From contig CAJNOI010000005.1 of the NCBI GenBank assembly GCA_905250115.1, positions 558,001 through 622,000 on the forward strand: a DNA stretch of 64,000 bases, given 5' to 3'. This DNA comes from Adineta steineri. Its lineage: Eukaryota > Rotifera > Eurotatoria > Adinetida > Adinetidae. The translations under genes and the position numbers were made by a program. Numbering within the stretch: position 1 is the first letter of the stretch; every line of letters begins with the position of its first letter. Of the stretch, positions 1-10,760 are shown piece after piece. A model generated the notes under the pieces. It made no database searches. It had not been told where the DNA came from and saw only the letters and a list, made by a program, of their open reading frames with translations.

Positions 1-672
1 TAAAAAAATGCACTTAGTCGGAGTGCAAAAGAAATAGATCATAGAAAGAAAGGGAGTTCAGAAGAACATAAGAGATCGCTAAAGGGTGTTTATGTTAGAC
101 AGAGAGGCTTTTCCGGCAACAATCGCTCCGTCAGATCGAAGACTATTCATAATTAGGAGGTATTCACTAACTAGAAATTTTACTATAGCTCATAATGCGT
201 TAATTGAATAAAGTTGTATAGTAAAATCGAGTAAAAATTATTATAAATACTATTTATTCAATCTCGACTCTAATTAAGTAAACTAACAGTCCAATTTGAT
301 ATAAGAATTCTATGAGCGACTCTATTGTATGAAGATGTTACGTATTTCAAATTTCAATTTAAGTTTATCAATATTGAGCTGTTATTGAATGACAATCATA
401 TCGAATTTCGACTCGCGCAGGATAACCATTCCAACTGTTAGATACGACATTGTAAGTGATCTAAAGTAATTTATTTCTTCGTTAAATTTCACAGTATGTC
501 GTCATAGGTCCGGTTTTTATTTTCTAAGTCGTATTATTCAATCTTAGCGTAAGAATCTCTTCTTGATCGGATCTGAATACAAAAATTTAATCGATTGTAT
601 AGACTTCAATAAATATCAAATTTTTTGCTATTTAGTCATCTGCATCAAGTCTACTCACGTCTTTAATAACAG
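1..672. other. Unassigned AT-rich stretch at window edge
   Basis: No open frame with the local codon style was found. It probably is an intron or upstream part of the gene whose first visible exon begins near 673. A short inverted pair (TTTTACTATA near 179 and TATAGTAAAA near 220) suggests a small hairpin or decayed repeat. Nothing else is recognisable. Confidence 0.4.
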
Positions 673-2184
673 TTGATACATCAGATGTAATATTAAATAC
701 TTTCAATCAAACATTTTTACGTTCCCTCGAAGGTGAATTACGTCAATTAACCTGTGCTGTTGTACAATCATTACAAACATCTGGTACAGTTGATCTTAAA
801 ACATGGCATTCATTTTCATCATATATGGTAAAATAATCGATTTTATTTATTTTCTTTTTTGAAAAATAATAATAAAATTTAGGCACTTCTTCTAAGAATT
901 TCATCAGTTAACAATGGTGCACAATTACTTGTATCAAGTAATGTATTTGATGCTCTATTACCTCTTATGGATTTTCATATCGATACTCGACGTTTATTAC
1001 AGTAAAGATTAATTTTTATGAAAGAAAGAATTCTATATATTTATATTTATTAAAAATAGTGATAATGAATCAAGTCGTAATGGTCGATGGATGTTTGGTC
1101 GAACACTTGCATTTGTTATTGATTTAACAGTTGCAACATTAATGGCAAATGTTCGAACAAAAGAAAAAGTAACTAAAAAAAATTATAGTATATATTCAAA
1201 AAGTCTACATCATGTTGCTAGTTTGAATTGCGTATTAGAAATAAATAATATTAGTTTTGTTTGTCGACATGACTATAAAGTAGAGATCGAATACAATAGA
1301 GCTATTCAATTTAAAAAGTATTGAAATACACAATGGAATAAAAAAAACAAAGGAAACAAAACTCTGTTGTTCTTATAACAAAATAATAAATTCATTTGAA
1401 TATTGTTTTAATAAATATCTCAAAAAAACAAGAATTGTTGGAAGACTTTTATCGTATTTTATATTTAGATCTATCAATTTGCCAATCAATTAACTGAACT
1501 TATTCTTAAAATCTTAGCAAGTCCATTAGATAATTTATGTACTTTACATGAGATTGATACTGTTCTTAAATTAATCTATACACTTGATGCATCAAGTAAT
1601 AAAAATTTCTTTTTATTAAAAAATAATATTATTTAAAAATTTTAGCCGATTTAACTGCACGTTCAATTGATGGACAATTACAACGAATGCGTCAATCCTC
1701 ATTAAAATTACTTGGAATTCTATCTCGTGATGATTTATTTCGTCATTTATTATCACAAATTGAATCAGCTCGTGCTCGACAAATTATTTCAACAACATAT
1801 TGGCGAGTTTGTTTTTATGTATTAGCTATGGCTATTCGTCTTGTTCATCAAAGTAAATAAATCATAGTTTGCTTTTGTTTTTCTGTAATATAAAAAGAAA
1901 AATATTTATTTTAGATAGTACAGAACTTACAGAACATCTGCCAGCTATACTTAAATTATGTGAATGGATAACATTGAATATAACAAATTTATCTCAAGAG
2001 GAAAAATCTACTTTATTTAATTTTTGTCAAATGCCAATTGATAGAATAACAACACCAAAAATTAAACAAGATTTATTAATGAATATGATGAAGTAATAAT
2101 GAAAAAAAGAAATTTTAATTAAAATCTTTCTTTTTTATTTTTAGATTAATGGATAGTAGTTCATCATTATATAATCCACATTAA
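673..2184 (+). CDS. C-terminal part of an unidentified helical (HEAT-like) protein
   Basis: Seven in-frame exons can be joined: 673-827, 883-1001, 1060-1168, 1469-1595, 1646-1852, 1915-2092 and 2145-2184. All junctions are GT..AG with matching phases, ending in TAA at 2182-2184. The 5' part is missing or lies beyond the window. The protein is made of leucine-rich amphipathic helices, for example LLLRISSVNNGAQLL, VLKLIYTLDAS and LPAILKLCEWITLNI, and ends in SSSSLYNPH. It has no catalytic motif, signal peptide or membrane span. The style suits the C-terminal solenoid of a large scaffold protein; a Nup188/Nup205-type nucleoporin is one guess, made without a diagnostic motif. The fourth exon follows a longer intron (1169-1468). 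The gene converges on the COX7A-related gene 246 bp downstream. Confidence 0.6.
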
Positions 2185-2430
2185 TATTAAAACATGAATT
2201 TCATTTTTCATAACTAAACTAGGTTCATATTTTTCTTTTCTTTTGTGTTATTAAAGCAGATATATATTAATAAAATATGAAGTTAATACCTATGCTCTTT
2301 ATTTTGAAAGAAAAAAAAAGCTACAAATAAACGGTGTTGTGTACCGGCAACAGAAGTTAAGAAATAGAAAAATTTAGGGAAAAGGAAGAAGTTGTTGGTT
2401 TTGTGGACAAGTTTGAGAGAAAAAAATATA

Positions 2431-3385
2431 TTAATCGACATTGTCTTTGTAAAGTAGTTTTATAACTATAATAAATGAAAAACAAATGAGATAAATAAAG
2501 TAAAATAGTTATATTTACGTTTAAGACGATCTTTAGCTTTCAAATGTTGATATACTTTTGTTGTTACTTGAAAAATAACATAAGCAGCTATAAGACCTTG
2601 GGCAGCAAAAATTATTTTATCTCTTGGCATCATCACCCAAGTAGGTCTAGTTTTATTACGCTACAAAGAAAAAGAATTAATTAAAATTATAAAATAAAAT
2701 TCTATAGAATATTTACTAATGCAAAAAGTTGTAATTCTTGAATACGACGAGTACGAGTTTCAACAAAACGATCAAGTGTTCCTTTGTTACGTTTAACTTG
2801 TGTAACTGTATCAGTATCACCTTTGTATGGTGTACGCCAAAGATTGACACCTTCCCATGGAGCAGCATGAGAATCATGACCATGACCATGACTTTTAGCA
2901 GCATGACTAGTGCCATGTTGCTGAACTGCTTGTGTGGCTGCATGAGTTGCACTAGCTACAGCTTGTGATGCGGTTGAAGCAACTGCTTGAGTGGCTGCAT
3001 GACTTGCATTGGCTACAGCTTGTGTTGCTGTTGAAGCTACGGACTGAGCTGTAGCAGCTACCGATTGAGCTGTAGCAGCTATAGCTGAGCCACTGGCACC
3101 AGTGTTTTTTGAAAAAAAGCGAAATAATGACATCTGGCGACCAGCTAAGCTTCCTTTGGAATCAGGACCGGATCCACCTGGTTGACGACCTTTGGGTTGT
3201 GGAGCAAGGAAAAAGTTATTTGTTGCCTCTTTAGTACCGAAACTCTATTAATAAAAGAAGAAGAATAAATGAAAATAACTTATTATATTAAATTCATAAT
3301 TAATATATCTAACTTGTGGTACAAAAGCCGAAATTTGATCGGACGGAGAAAGTGTATTCGTAAATGAATTGTATTTGTGAAACAT
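2431..3385 (-). CDS. COX7A-related protein (COX7A2L/SCAF1-like) with alanine-rich repeat insert
   Basis: Four exons on the minus strand: 3385-3314, 3244-2717, 2660-2519 and 2465-2431, giving about 258 aa in frame. The N-terminus MFHKYNSFTNTLS resembles the MYYKFSGFTQKL start of COX7A2L. The C-terminal part has the COX7A signature: a segment ELQLFALRNKTRP, then TWVMMPRDKIIF and one membrane helix (AAQGLIAAYVIFQV). COX7A proteins are single-span subunits of respiratory complex IV; COX7A2L (SCAF1) tethers complexes III and IV in the inner mitochondrial membrane. The family member is about 114 aa in human, so this one is more than doubled. The excess is roughly residues 70-140, an Ala/Thr/Gln/Val repeat (units like ATQAVANASHAATQAV) followed by a His-rich stretch. 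The last intron (2518-2466) is assumed; without splicing the frame would read on for a similar length. Assignment to COX7A is from motif order, not from a search. Confidence 0.72.
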
Positions 3386-4702
3386 TTTGTCTCACACTAA
3401 ATTTATCTAAAACATTCAAAGTAGTTCTTTATTTATTTTATATTCTACAAAAAAAACAGACATGTCTTATATATCACGGAAAAATACTTCCAAGATCAAT
3501 ACTTTGATACATATTAATCATTATTACTTTCGGAAAATATATGATATCGATCTTATCGTTCCATCAATCATCGATGGTTGATCATTATTGTTTTGCTTCT
3601 GAACAACACATAGTCACATGAAACATTATACTTATCTAACAAACTATCATATATATATATTTTGAAAACCTATATCTCTAAGTCAATAATAATTCTGTCA
3701 ATATAAAGAAGAAAAAAATATTACAAATAATTTCAAAATATTAAAATGAAGCTACATTGGTACAATGTTATTTATGACACTATTAATCACATTATAATAT
3801 TAGACATTTTTCTCATATTAGTAAGTCGATCTCTACATTATAATTAGAGCGTATTTCCATGATCTTTAATGAGGCATAATCTCACGTTTCATATTGAAAG
3901 CATCCCTATTACTTAACAATAAAATCTAGCACTCAAGAAAAAGAAAAGAGTTAAAGCGCAAAAAACTCAATGGTTCACGAAACTTCAATAAAAGTACATT
4001 GTGAAACAAATTGCAGTATTTATTATTATCATCAAGAGCAAAACTCTAACTTATCTAAAGAACTGTTGTTGTTTTTCGATGGTTAGAAAAAAAAAGAATT
4101 AAATTCCAGTAACTAAAGTTCATATATGTATAATCTTCTATAATCTGTATTCTCATTAGAATCATGTTCTTTAATTTGAAAAAAAAAATTTCTTTCAGCG
4201 AAATGAAAAAGACAATGTACAAATGTGTGTGTGTATGTATATTTCCCTCTCTTTTTTTCGTATAATACAAAATAAAACATGTTTTATGATCAATACATCT
4301 CAATAAGAAGAACAAAAAGAAAAATGAAGACAACACACATATAAAGGAAAAACCAGAAAATAAAAATGCACAATAATTATATAATGAACAGAAAAACACA
4401 TAAGAAAAAAAAATATATAGTTCAATACACATTCAAAATTAGATATTTTTTTATATTGCTATTATGTCAAAGAAATAATTTAGATTGTATACCATTCATA
4501 CGATAGAAACTTTCTTCTCTTTTGCTCACCGGTTGCTCTCAGTATGATGAGCAAAAAAAAGAATCATCTAATTCTTATTTTTTTGGTTTTTATAAAGGAA
4601 AAAAATATTCCAAAGACAAACAATAACAACAACAACAAAGATGAAGAAAAAAAGAAATACATATATATGTATATATATTATAAACAAAATCGCTCATTTT
4701 TT
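3386..4702. other. Intergenic spacer, AT-rich
   Basis: Between the start of the COX7A-related gene and the 3' end of LC3. It holds AT-rich low-complexity sequence. Long frames here (for example 4055-4432 minus) are poly-Phe/Lys translations of simple sequence and are not genes. No RNA gene or repeat was recognised. Confidence 0.6.
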
Positions 4703-5366
4703 TTAATAAATTCCACCAAACATTTCTTGACTAGCATAAGTCATATAAAGAAATCCATCATCGTCCTTAAATAGAAGAAGGCAAATAAAAATATTTTTTT
4801 ATTAAATATTGTTTTTTTTAAAAACTACTTTATCATCACGATAGATTTCTGCCATGGAAGTCGACATTGAAGCTATACTTTTATTATTAACCAATAAATA
4901 AAAAGCTTGATTAGCATTTAATTGCATGCGATTTCTAATAAGACGTTAATCTTAATAAATTTCTTTTTTTAAGAAGTTTAGATTTTTATTTACCGAATTA
5001 TTGTCACAAATTGAGACATGGTTAATTCTTGTGGCACCAAAAATTTTGTTTTATCTAAAAATACAAACTAGTATAAATGAAAAATAATCAAAGTTATTTT
5101 ACCAAGAATAGGTAAATCTTTTTCTTTATGATACCGTTCGACAATAACTGGAATTTCTATAATAAGAATGAAATGATTATTTATTGTTTTTATCAAGTAT
5201 AAATCTTACTATTTGGAAATTTACTTCGAATTCCAGCTACTTCTTCTTTGCGTGTTGCTTAAATGAAACAAAAGATTAAAAAATTCAATAAAGATAAAAG
5301 TTGATATTTACCGAAATTTTTACGTTGTTTAAAAGTACGATTATCTACAGTAGATGAGGATGGCAT
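4703..5366 (-). CDS. MAP1LC3: LC3/ATG8-family autophagy protein
   Basis: Six short exons on the minus strand give a 128-aa ubiquitin-like protein. It begins MPSSSTVDNRTFKQRKNF and contains the family hallmarks KIPVIVERY, DKTKFLVPQELTMSQF, QAFYLLVNNKS, AEIYRDDKDDDGFLYMTYAS and QEMFGG. LC3/ATG8 is conjugated to phosphatidylethanolamine on autophagosomal membranes after ATG4 exposes a C-terminal glycine; here the expected glycine is residue 125, leaving only Gly-Ile-Tyr to be removed. The basic N-terminal segment (FKQRKNF) favours LC3 over GABARAP. The last exon (DDDGFLY onward, ending at 4703) is easily missed: reading through its donor would give a false truncated protein without the glycine. 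A 3' splice site lies 9 nt upstream of the ATG, so the 5' end is either a UTR intron or a trans-splice site. Confidence 0.95.
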
Positions 5367-6342
5367 TTTTGTTCACTGATTTAAATAAATTATCTATATC
5401 GTTGTTCGTCTTTCAATCTTAAATATTAACAAGAATAAAATAGAATAATAAAGGTTAAAAGTCAATGTCTATCTTTTCTAGATAATAAAATGACGTTGTT
5501 TAAATAAACTTGAATAAAGATATGATATATAATAATCACAGCAGAAGAGAAAAAAATCTGTTTCTTTCGTTTACAGTGATGTCATCGACTGTATTAAAAG
5601 CTGTGATTGCGTACTGCTGAAAAAAAAGAGATAGTCGTCTTGGTCATATATTAGATTTAATTCGTACGATCGTGAAGAACTACTGCCGAATCAATAGAAA
5701 AGAAAATGCGAGAGGAAAAGAGGAAAAGAATGACGAGAACGAGTATAAAAGTCAGTCCGCTACTATTGTGACACTTGCCCGTAGAGAAAAATAAGAGTGG
5801 GTGGGTTTTTGTTTCCCTTTGCCGTTCGTCGTTCTATTTTTCTTTTATTCTTTATCACATATCAACATTAGTTAACTATTAAAGTCGAGCTGATGCATAT
5901 GCCCACACGACTATAGATCACTACACATGTTCTTATTTTTCTATTTTCTTTTCTCTCTTTGTCTTTCCATTTCCAATACAGATAACATTATCTATAATTC
6001 CTTTTTGCTTCCATGATTATCTATTAGTCAATATGAGTTAACAATATTAATTATATTCTAACTGAAAACAAAAAAAAAAAGACTCACTCATTCACAATTC
6101 CTCTTCATATCATTCAAGGTAAATAGGAAGTGATTTTATCTCGAGATTATACATCAAAAATAAAACAAGTAAATATCGAAGTATTATTTTTTGTTTTTAA
6201 TTACTTATTCTATAATAAAACAAATTCTACTGTACATACGTATATGGAAGACAAATTTAGCACGATTTTTTTCCCACATTTTTTACATATATACATACAA
6301 AGAAGGAAATAAAATATATTAGTTCATAGATGATATTCTAAT
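5367..6342. other. Intergenic region between LC3 and PDCD10
   Basis: About 1 kb. The part 5560-5900 is less AT-rich than the surroundings and includes a TATA-like TATAAAA near 5743 on the plus strand, but no plus-strand gene follows it. It probably contains the LC3 promoter. No repeats or RNA genes were recognised. Confidence 0.45.
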
Positions 6343-7161
6343 TTAAGTATAATTGATTTCGTATGAAGATATTGGTCGATTATTTCCTGAAGATGATGAT
6401 GATGATTGCCGACTATTATTTGATGAATAACGTGATGTTGGAATGATTCGATTTGAATTTTGTTGTTGTTGAGATATTAAAGGATATAAACATTCATCCA
6501 ATGCATCTGTTTCACAATAAAGTTTTATAGTACGTAATAAATAATCAGTTTGAACAAGTAAATGATTTGCTGCGATATAAACATCATCACGTTTATTATC
6601 ACGAAAATATGCTTTTAATGTATTACTAAAATTTTTACTGTATTTAATAAATTCTTTTTTTTCATTCTCTAATGCTTGTCTTCCATCAGATGTTTTAAAA
6701 TATTGATATGTATTTGTTACACTATCAAGTGTTTTTTTAATTGCACTTGCAATTTCTTTAATTGTTTCGAGAAATTCACGTTTTTCATTGATATCATCTG
6801 GAATACGACTTAATATACGTTTGAGATTTTTTGAACGAATATTTAATTCATGAAATTCTGGTTCACTTCGTGATGATGAAATAAAATATGATGATTTATC
6901 ACAATATTTTTCTAATTTAAGTGTTAATTCATTCATATTTGTTGTTGATGATGGCATTTGTTTATGTATAAATGATTGAAGAAATTGATGAGAAAAACCT
7001 GGATAATATTCTTCAAGTTGATAAAATTTTCTACGTAATTCACTTTGAATATCTTTATATCCAGATTTATCAAGTTGTTCAATAACAGGATAGATTATAT
7101 TAGGTAAAATAAGTGCATTAGTTACAGCAGAAGCTGATATTCCATTATCAATAGATGTCAT
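6343..7161 (-). CDS. PDCD10: Programmed cell death protein 10 (CCM3)
   Basis: Single-exon coding region of 272 aa. PDCD10/CCM3 is a dimeric adaptor with a FAT-homology domain that binds GCKIII kinases (MST4, STK24/25), striatin (STRIPAK) and CCM2, and acts at the Golgi and cell junctions. Family blocks seen in order are EPEFHELNIRSKNLKRIL, SRIPDDINEKREFLETIK, EIASAIKKTLDSV, KKEFIKYSKNFSNTLKAYF and a terminal helix with ANHLLVQTDYLLRTIK. The human protein is 212 aa; the excess is a C-terminal tail rich in Gln, Ser and Asn (about residues 222-272) that looks disordered. The start at 7161 (MTSIDN) was chosen because a 3' splice site (TTATTTCAG) lies 10 nt upstream; the in-frame Met at 7194 falls in the presumed intron. 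MED31 ends 231 bp upstream on the same strand, so co-transcription is possible. Confidence 0.93.
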   Translation of the reverse strand: MTSIDNGISASAVTNALILPNIIYPVIEQLDKSGYKDIQSELRRKFYQLEEYYPGFSHQFLQSFIHKQMPSSTTNMNELTLKLEKYCDKSSYFISSSRSEPEFHELNIRSKNLKRILSRIPDDINEKREFLETIKEIASAIKKTLDSVTNTYQYFKTSDGRQALENEKKEFIKYSKNFSNTLKAYFRDNKRDDVYIAANHLLVQTDYLLRTIKLYCETDALDECLYPLISQQQQNSNRIIPTSRYSSNNSRQSSSSSSGNNRPISSYEINYT

Positions 7162-7392
7162 AGTTATATATCTGAAATAATAAAAAAAAAACAATAAATA
7201 ATCATAAAAACAAATCTGGACTAGATGATTTAGTGAAAAGATAGACTTTTTAAGTTATCATGTACATACTATATATTCTTTCAGAATAGAATTCCTATTT
7301 CAGGAATTTTAATTAATACTCAAAAAATTCATATCCATAATGGAAAAAAAATGAAGTTTTTACTATACACAAAAAATAATCGTTTATTATTT

Positions 7393-7875
7393 CTAACGAA
7401 GTTGTGTATTATTCGTTGTTGTTGATGTTGATATTGCATTTGTACTATTTTGCGTATTTGGTGTTTCTGCTTCATTATTATTATTATTATTTGTTGTTGA
7501 TGACGATGCTGCTAATCCAGTAGCATTATTTAAAAGTTGATTTTTTCGACGTTGAAGTCGTTGCCATGCTAATAATTGTTGATCTTCAATATAGCGACAA
7601 TAAGTTGCATTAACAAGTTCCTGTCGAAATTGTTCACGTTGTAATAAATCAAGAAAATAAAGTGCTTGAGGATAACGAACGTATTTTATATAATTATCTT
7701 CTTTAAAATAGAGTAAATATTTTAAATAATTAATAAATGCTGGATTTTTAAAATAATTTCTTTGAGCCAAAAAATTCAAATATTGAGGATTAGCTAATGT
7801 TTGAACAAATTCAAGATCAAGTAAAAAACGTTGACGATCATCATTGATTATTGTTTGAATAAGATCATCGCTCAT
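7393..7875 (-). CDS. MED31: Mediator complex subunit 31 (SOH1)
   Basis: Intronless, 160 aa. MED31 is a small conserved subunit of the Mediator middle module that connects transcription factors with RNA polymerase II in the nucleus. The core is highly typical: RFLLDLEFVQTLANPQYL, NFLAQRNYFKNPAFINYLKY, LLYFKEDNYIKYVRYPQAL and LQREQFRQELVNATYCRYI, then a short helix (QQLLAWQRLQRRKNQ). The human protein is 131 aa; the added residues are a C-terminal Asn/Thr/Ser-rich tail. It lies just upstream of PDCD10 on the same strand. Confidence 0.95.
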   Translation of the reverse strand: MSDDLIQTIINDDRQRFLLDLEFVQTLANPQYLNFLAQRNYFKNPAFINYLKYLLYFKEDNYIKYVRYPQALYFLDLLQREQFRQELVNATYCRYIEDQQLLAWQRLQRRKNQLLNNATGLAASSSTTNNNNNNEAETPNTQNSTNAISTSTTTNNTQLR

Positions 7876-9401
7876 TTTCTCTTTTTAGTTTATCAACAAA
7901 AAGAAAAGAATCTCGTACACACAAGACAATTTCGTTTGTTTTGTATCGGCCATAGATTAATCGTCATAAATATAATAAGAACCTCTTTAATAAACATTTC
8001 CTATTGGCTAATCGTATAACCAATGAGAAAGAACAACTCAAAATTCAGAATTGAATATCGTTTTGTTAAGTTCATTTAAAGTATTGACACTCATTTTTAT
8101 CTCATTATTAACATATTATGAAGTTGATCTAGACATAATCAAAAGAGACATGTCGAGATATTCAGAAGAAATATTTTTATTAAAAATTAACTCAATTTTC
8201 AGTTAATCCTTCCAAAGCAGATGAAATACTTTAAATTATATTTAGCAGTACAATTGAATGCTACTATTAAGTATCATTCGATTACATAGTGAAAACTCGT
8301 TTTACCAGTATTAATCTTATCAACTGTTTATACTGTAACGTTTTCAATGATAATGCGATATATTTAATATTAAAATCATACAGATATCAGTTGTATTTTG
8401 TACTTATGATTGATTAAATAAGATTTCTTTTATGTATTCACTGAAATTTAATCTTGTATTTGAATGATTTCACATAGAAAATCTGAAAACTAAAAATAAA
8501 GAACATATTGTCACACGATAAATAACAATTTCATTAACCCTGCTAAGATTTCATAGAATAAGAAAAGTGCATATCAGTCATATGTTTGCAGGAAAATCAT
8601 GTCTTCATCAATAATAATATTCGATATGCAAATATTTTGACATAATTTTTAAAATGTTATTATATTCAAGTGATATAATTGTTAACCTCTTTGAATAGGT
8701 AGATTCAATAGATAATATACAACTGTACTCTTCAATGTAATATCAAATAATAATAATAATAATATTTTTCTCAGCTTATAACAGAATACAATATCTAATA
8801 ACATATTTTAAGTTATGAATATTATTTATTAAAGGATTCTTTAAAGGACAATTGAAGCCTTTAGAAAATAGATTATTTATAATATTAAATAATTTAATAT
8901 ACTAAGTACATAAAATAGAATAAAGAATTTTTGCTATTCATACTATTCACAGGTTCATTAGTTTTACTAAATTACGTCTATTGCAAACTCATTTGTATTA
9001 TTTTACTATATGCACTCCAAGTAGATGTTAGATAAAAATAGTATATGATCTATTTTTCAAGAGTATTATGAATATGACGAGTGCATATTTAAATAAGAAT
9101 ATATTTCCTTTTCTTCACTCTATAAAAGTTTATGACGCATATAAATAATGATATAAGTAAATAAAATACGCTTATGCGTACTATCAATTATGGTTAATAT
9201 AAAAGTTGTCATCGTAGCCTGACTGTGCAGACTGATGGAATTTAAACCTATTTCTATTATAATGAGAAGTTGTTATTATTAAACCCTAACAGAAATAGGT
9301 TAAGATGAACTTGAATATTGTGGTTTTCTTTGCTAAATTTCTGCTTTTAAATAAATCAGTTATAACATCGTTTCATAATTTTATTGATAAATACAAAGAA
9401 A
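7876..9401. other. Intergenic spacer, AT-rich
   Basis: About 1.5 kb between MED31 and the 3' end of the GPCR. It contains short (AAT)n and poly-A/T runs. No coding frame in the local codon style, RNA gene or inverted repeat was recognised. Confidence 0.55.
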
Positions 9402-10760
9402 TTACACAGCAACAGGTCCTGATTTCTTTCGATTTTGTTTTGATATATTATTTAATAAACGCATCGTAATGATTATAGGTGGACTATCATTACTTTTTGA
9501 ATTTGAACGTATATATAAATCTAATTTTTTCTGATGAAAACCTTTTCGTTGTTGATCATCACATTTTGTTGCTAATGTCATTTGTCGTTGAATTATTCTA
9601 TGATTATAATATGAATAACAATAACGACACATAATTTTTAATGCACAACGAAATTTTGTATTTGTTAATGAATAAATAAAGAAATTTATTGAATGATTTA
9701 CAATTAATAATAAATTTGATAGAAAAAGGAGACAAACAAAAAATATTGCAGATATATAACCACATGGATTATCATTAATAAGACCTAATATAGTTAATAT
9801 TAATACAGGTAATTGACATATGATATTACAGAAACATATAATTAAGATCATTTTGGTTATACGAGATTTTGATTTTAAACGTTGTGTTATTATTTCTGAA
9901 TGTAAGATAAATTCTCGGGATTTTTTTGAGCCGATTTCACGATTTACAATACGTAATAATAATATCCAAAGAATAACACATATTACCCAAGGAACTAATA
10001 AGGATAAAATAGCTGATATAACTTTTAAAACATTAAGTGCATCTGCATGAGATTGATAGTAATAATAAGGCGTAATTGATAGAATACTAAAGAAAAATAT
10101 GATAATTAAAACTTTTTTTTCATTACGACTTGAACAATAAAGTTGAGAATAAAGTGGTTTAAGAACAATTGTTAAACGAAAACTTGTTATTGTTACAACT
10201 GAAAAAGAACAAAAATTAATTTTTCTAATAATAATTAAATAAATTCATACCGATCCAATTAGAACAAAATGTTGCACCTGTTGCTAAAGGCATAACATAT
10301 AAATTAATAAAATTTATTGCACTATCATTTGTTCGTGGACCATAATAATAGATAATATGTGGAATACAAGCAAGAGTTGGAGCAACGATATCACTTATAG
10401 CAAGACCTTGTAAAAGATTGTTAATACCACCTTTACGCATCAAACGACGATTAAGAACAATTAATGTTAAAATATTTCCTATTAATTAAATGGTATTGTG
10501 TTCATAATATTCAATATACATAGTATCTACTTACCAATATCGCCTAATGCCATTAAAATGATTTGTATAACACCCCATATAATTCGACCAGATGGACCTT
10601 CAAGTAGTTCACCAATTAATTGTTCTAATAAAAACAAAAAATCAACATTCATAAACAAAATATTTTTTGATTTACCTGCACATATCATTGTATTATTAGA
10701 TGGATTAAGTGATATATGTTCATCAGTTGAGAATATTGTTGGAATCGTTGTTGACATCAT
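9402..10760 (-). CDS. Rhodopsin-class G-protein-coupled receptor (neuropeptide-like), atypical DRY motif
   Basis: Four exons: 10760-10676, 10624-10535, 10478-10251 and 10198-9402, giving 399 aa with consistent phases. Class A layout: short extracellular N-terminus with NPSNNT glycosylation sites; TM1 with the GN pair (GDIGNILTLIVLN); TM2 with LAISDIVAP; a Cys before TM3 (ATFCSNW); TM4-TM6; TM7 NHSINFFIYSLTN, where NFFIY replaces NPxxY; then a Cys/basic cytoplasmic tail. The DRY site after TM3 reads SFRLTIVLKP, keeping only the Arg. The general style resembles FMRFamide/peptide receptors of lophotrochozoans, but ligand and subfamily cannot be told from sequence alone. Such receptors signal from the plasma membrane through heterotrimeric G proteins. 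Confidence 0.85.

Noticed and set aside
4055-4432. 125-codon open frame on the minus strand
   Set aside because: Phe/Ser/Ile-rich translation of AT-rich simple sequence with no family pattern or splice context.
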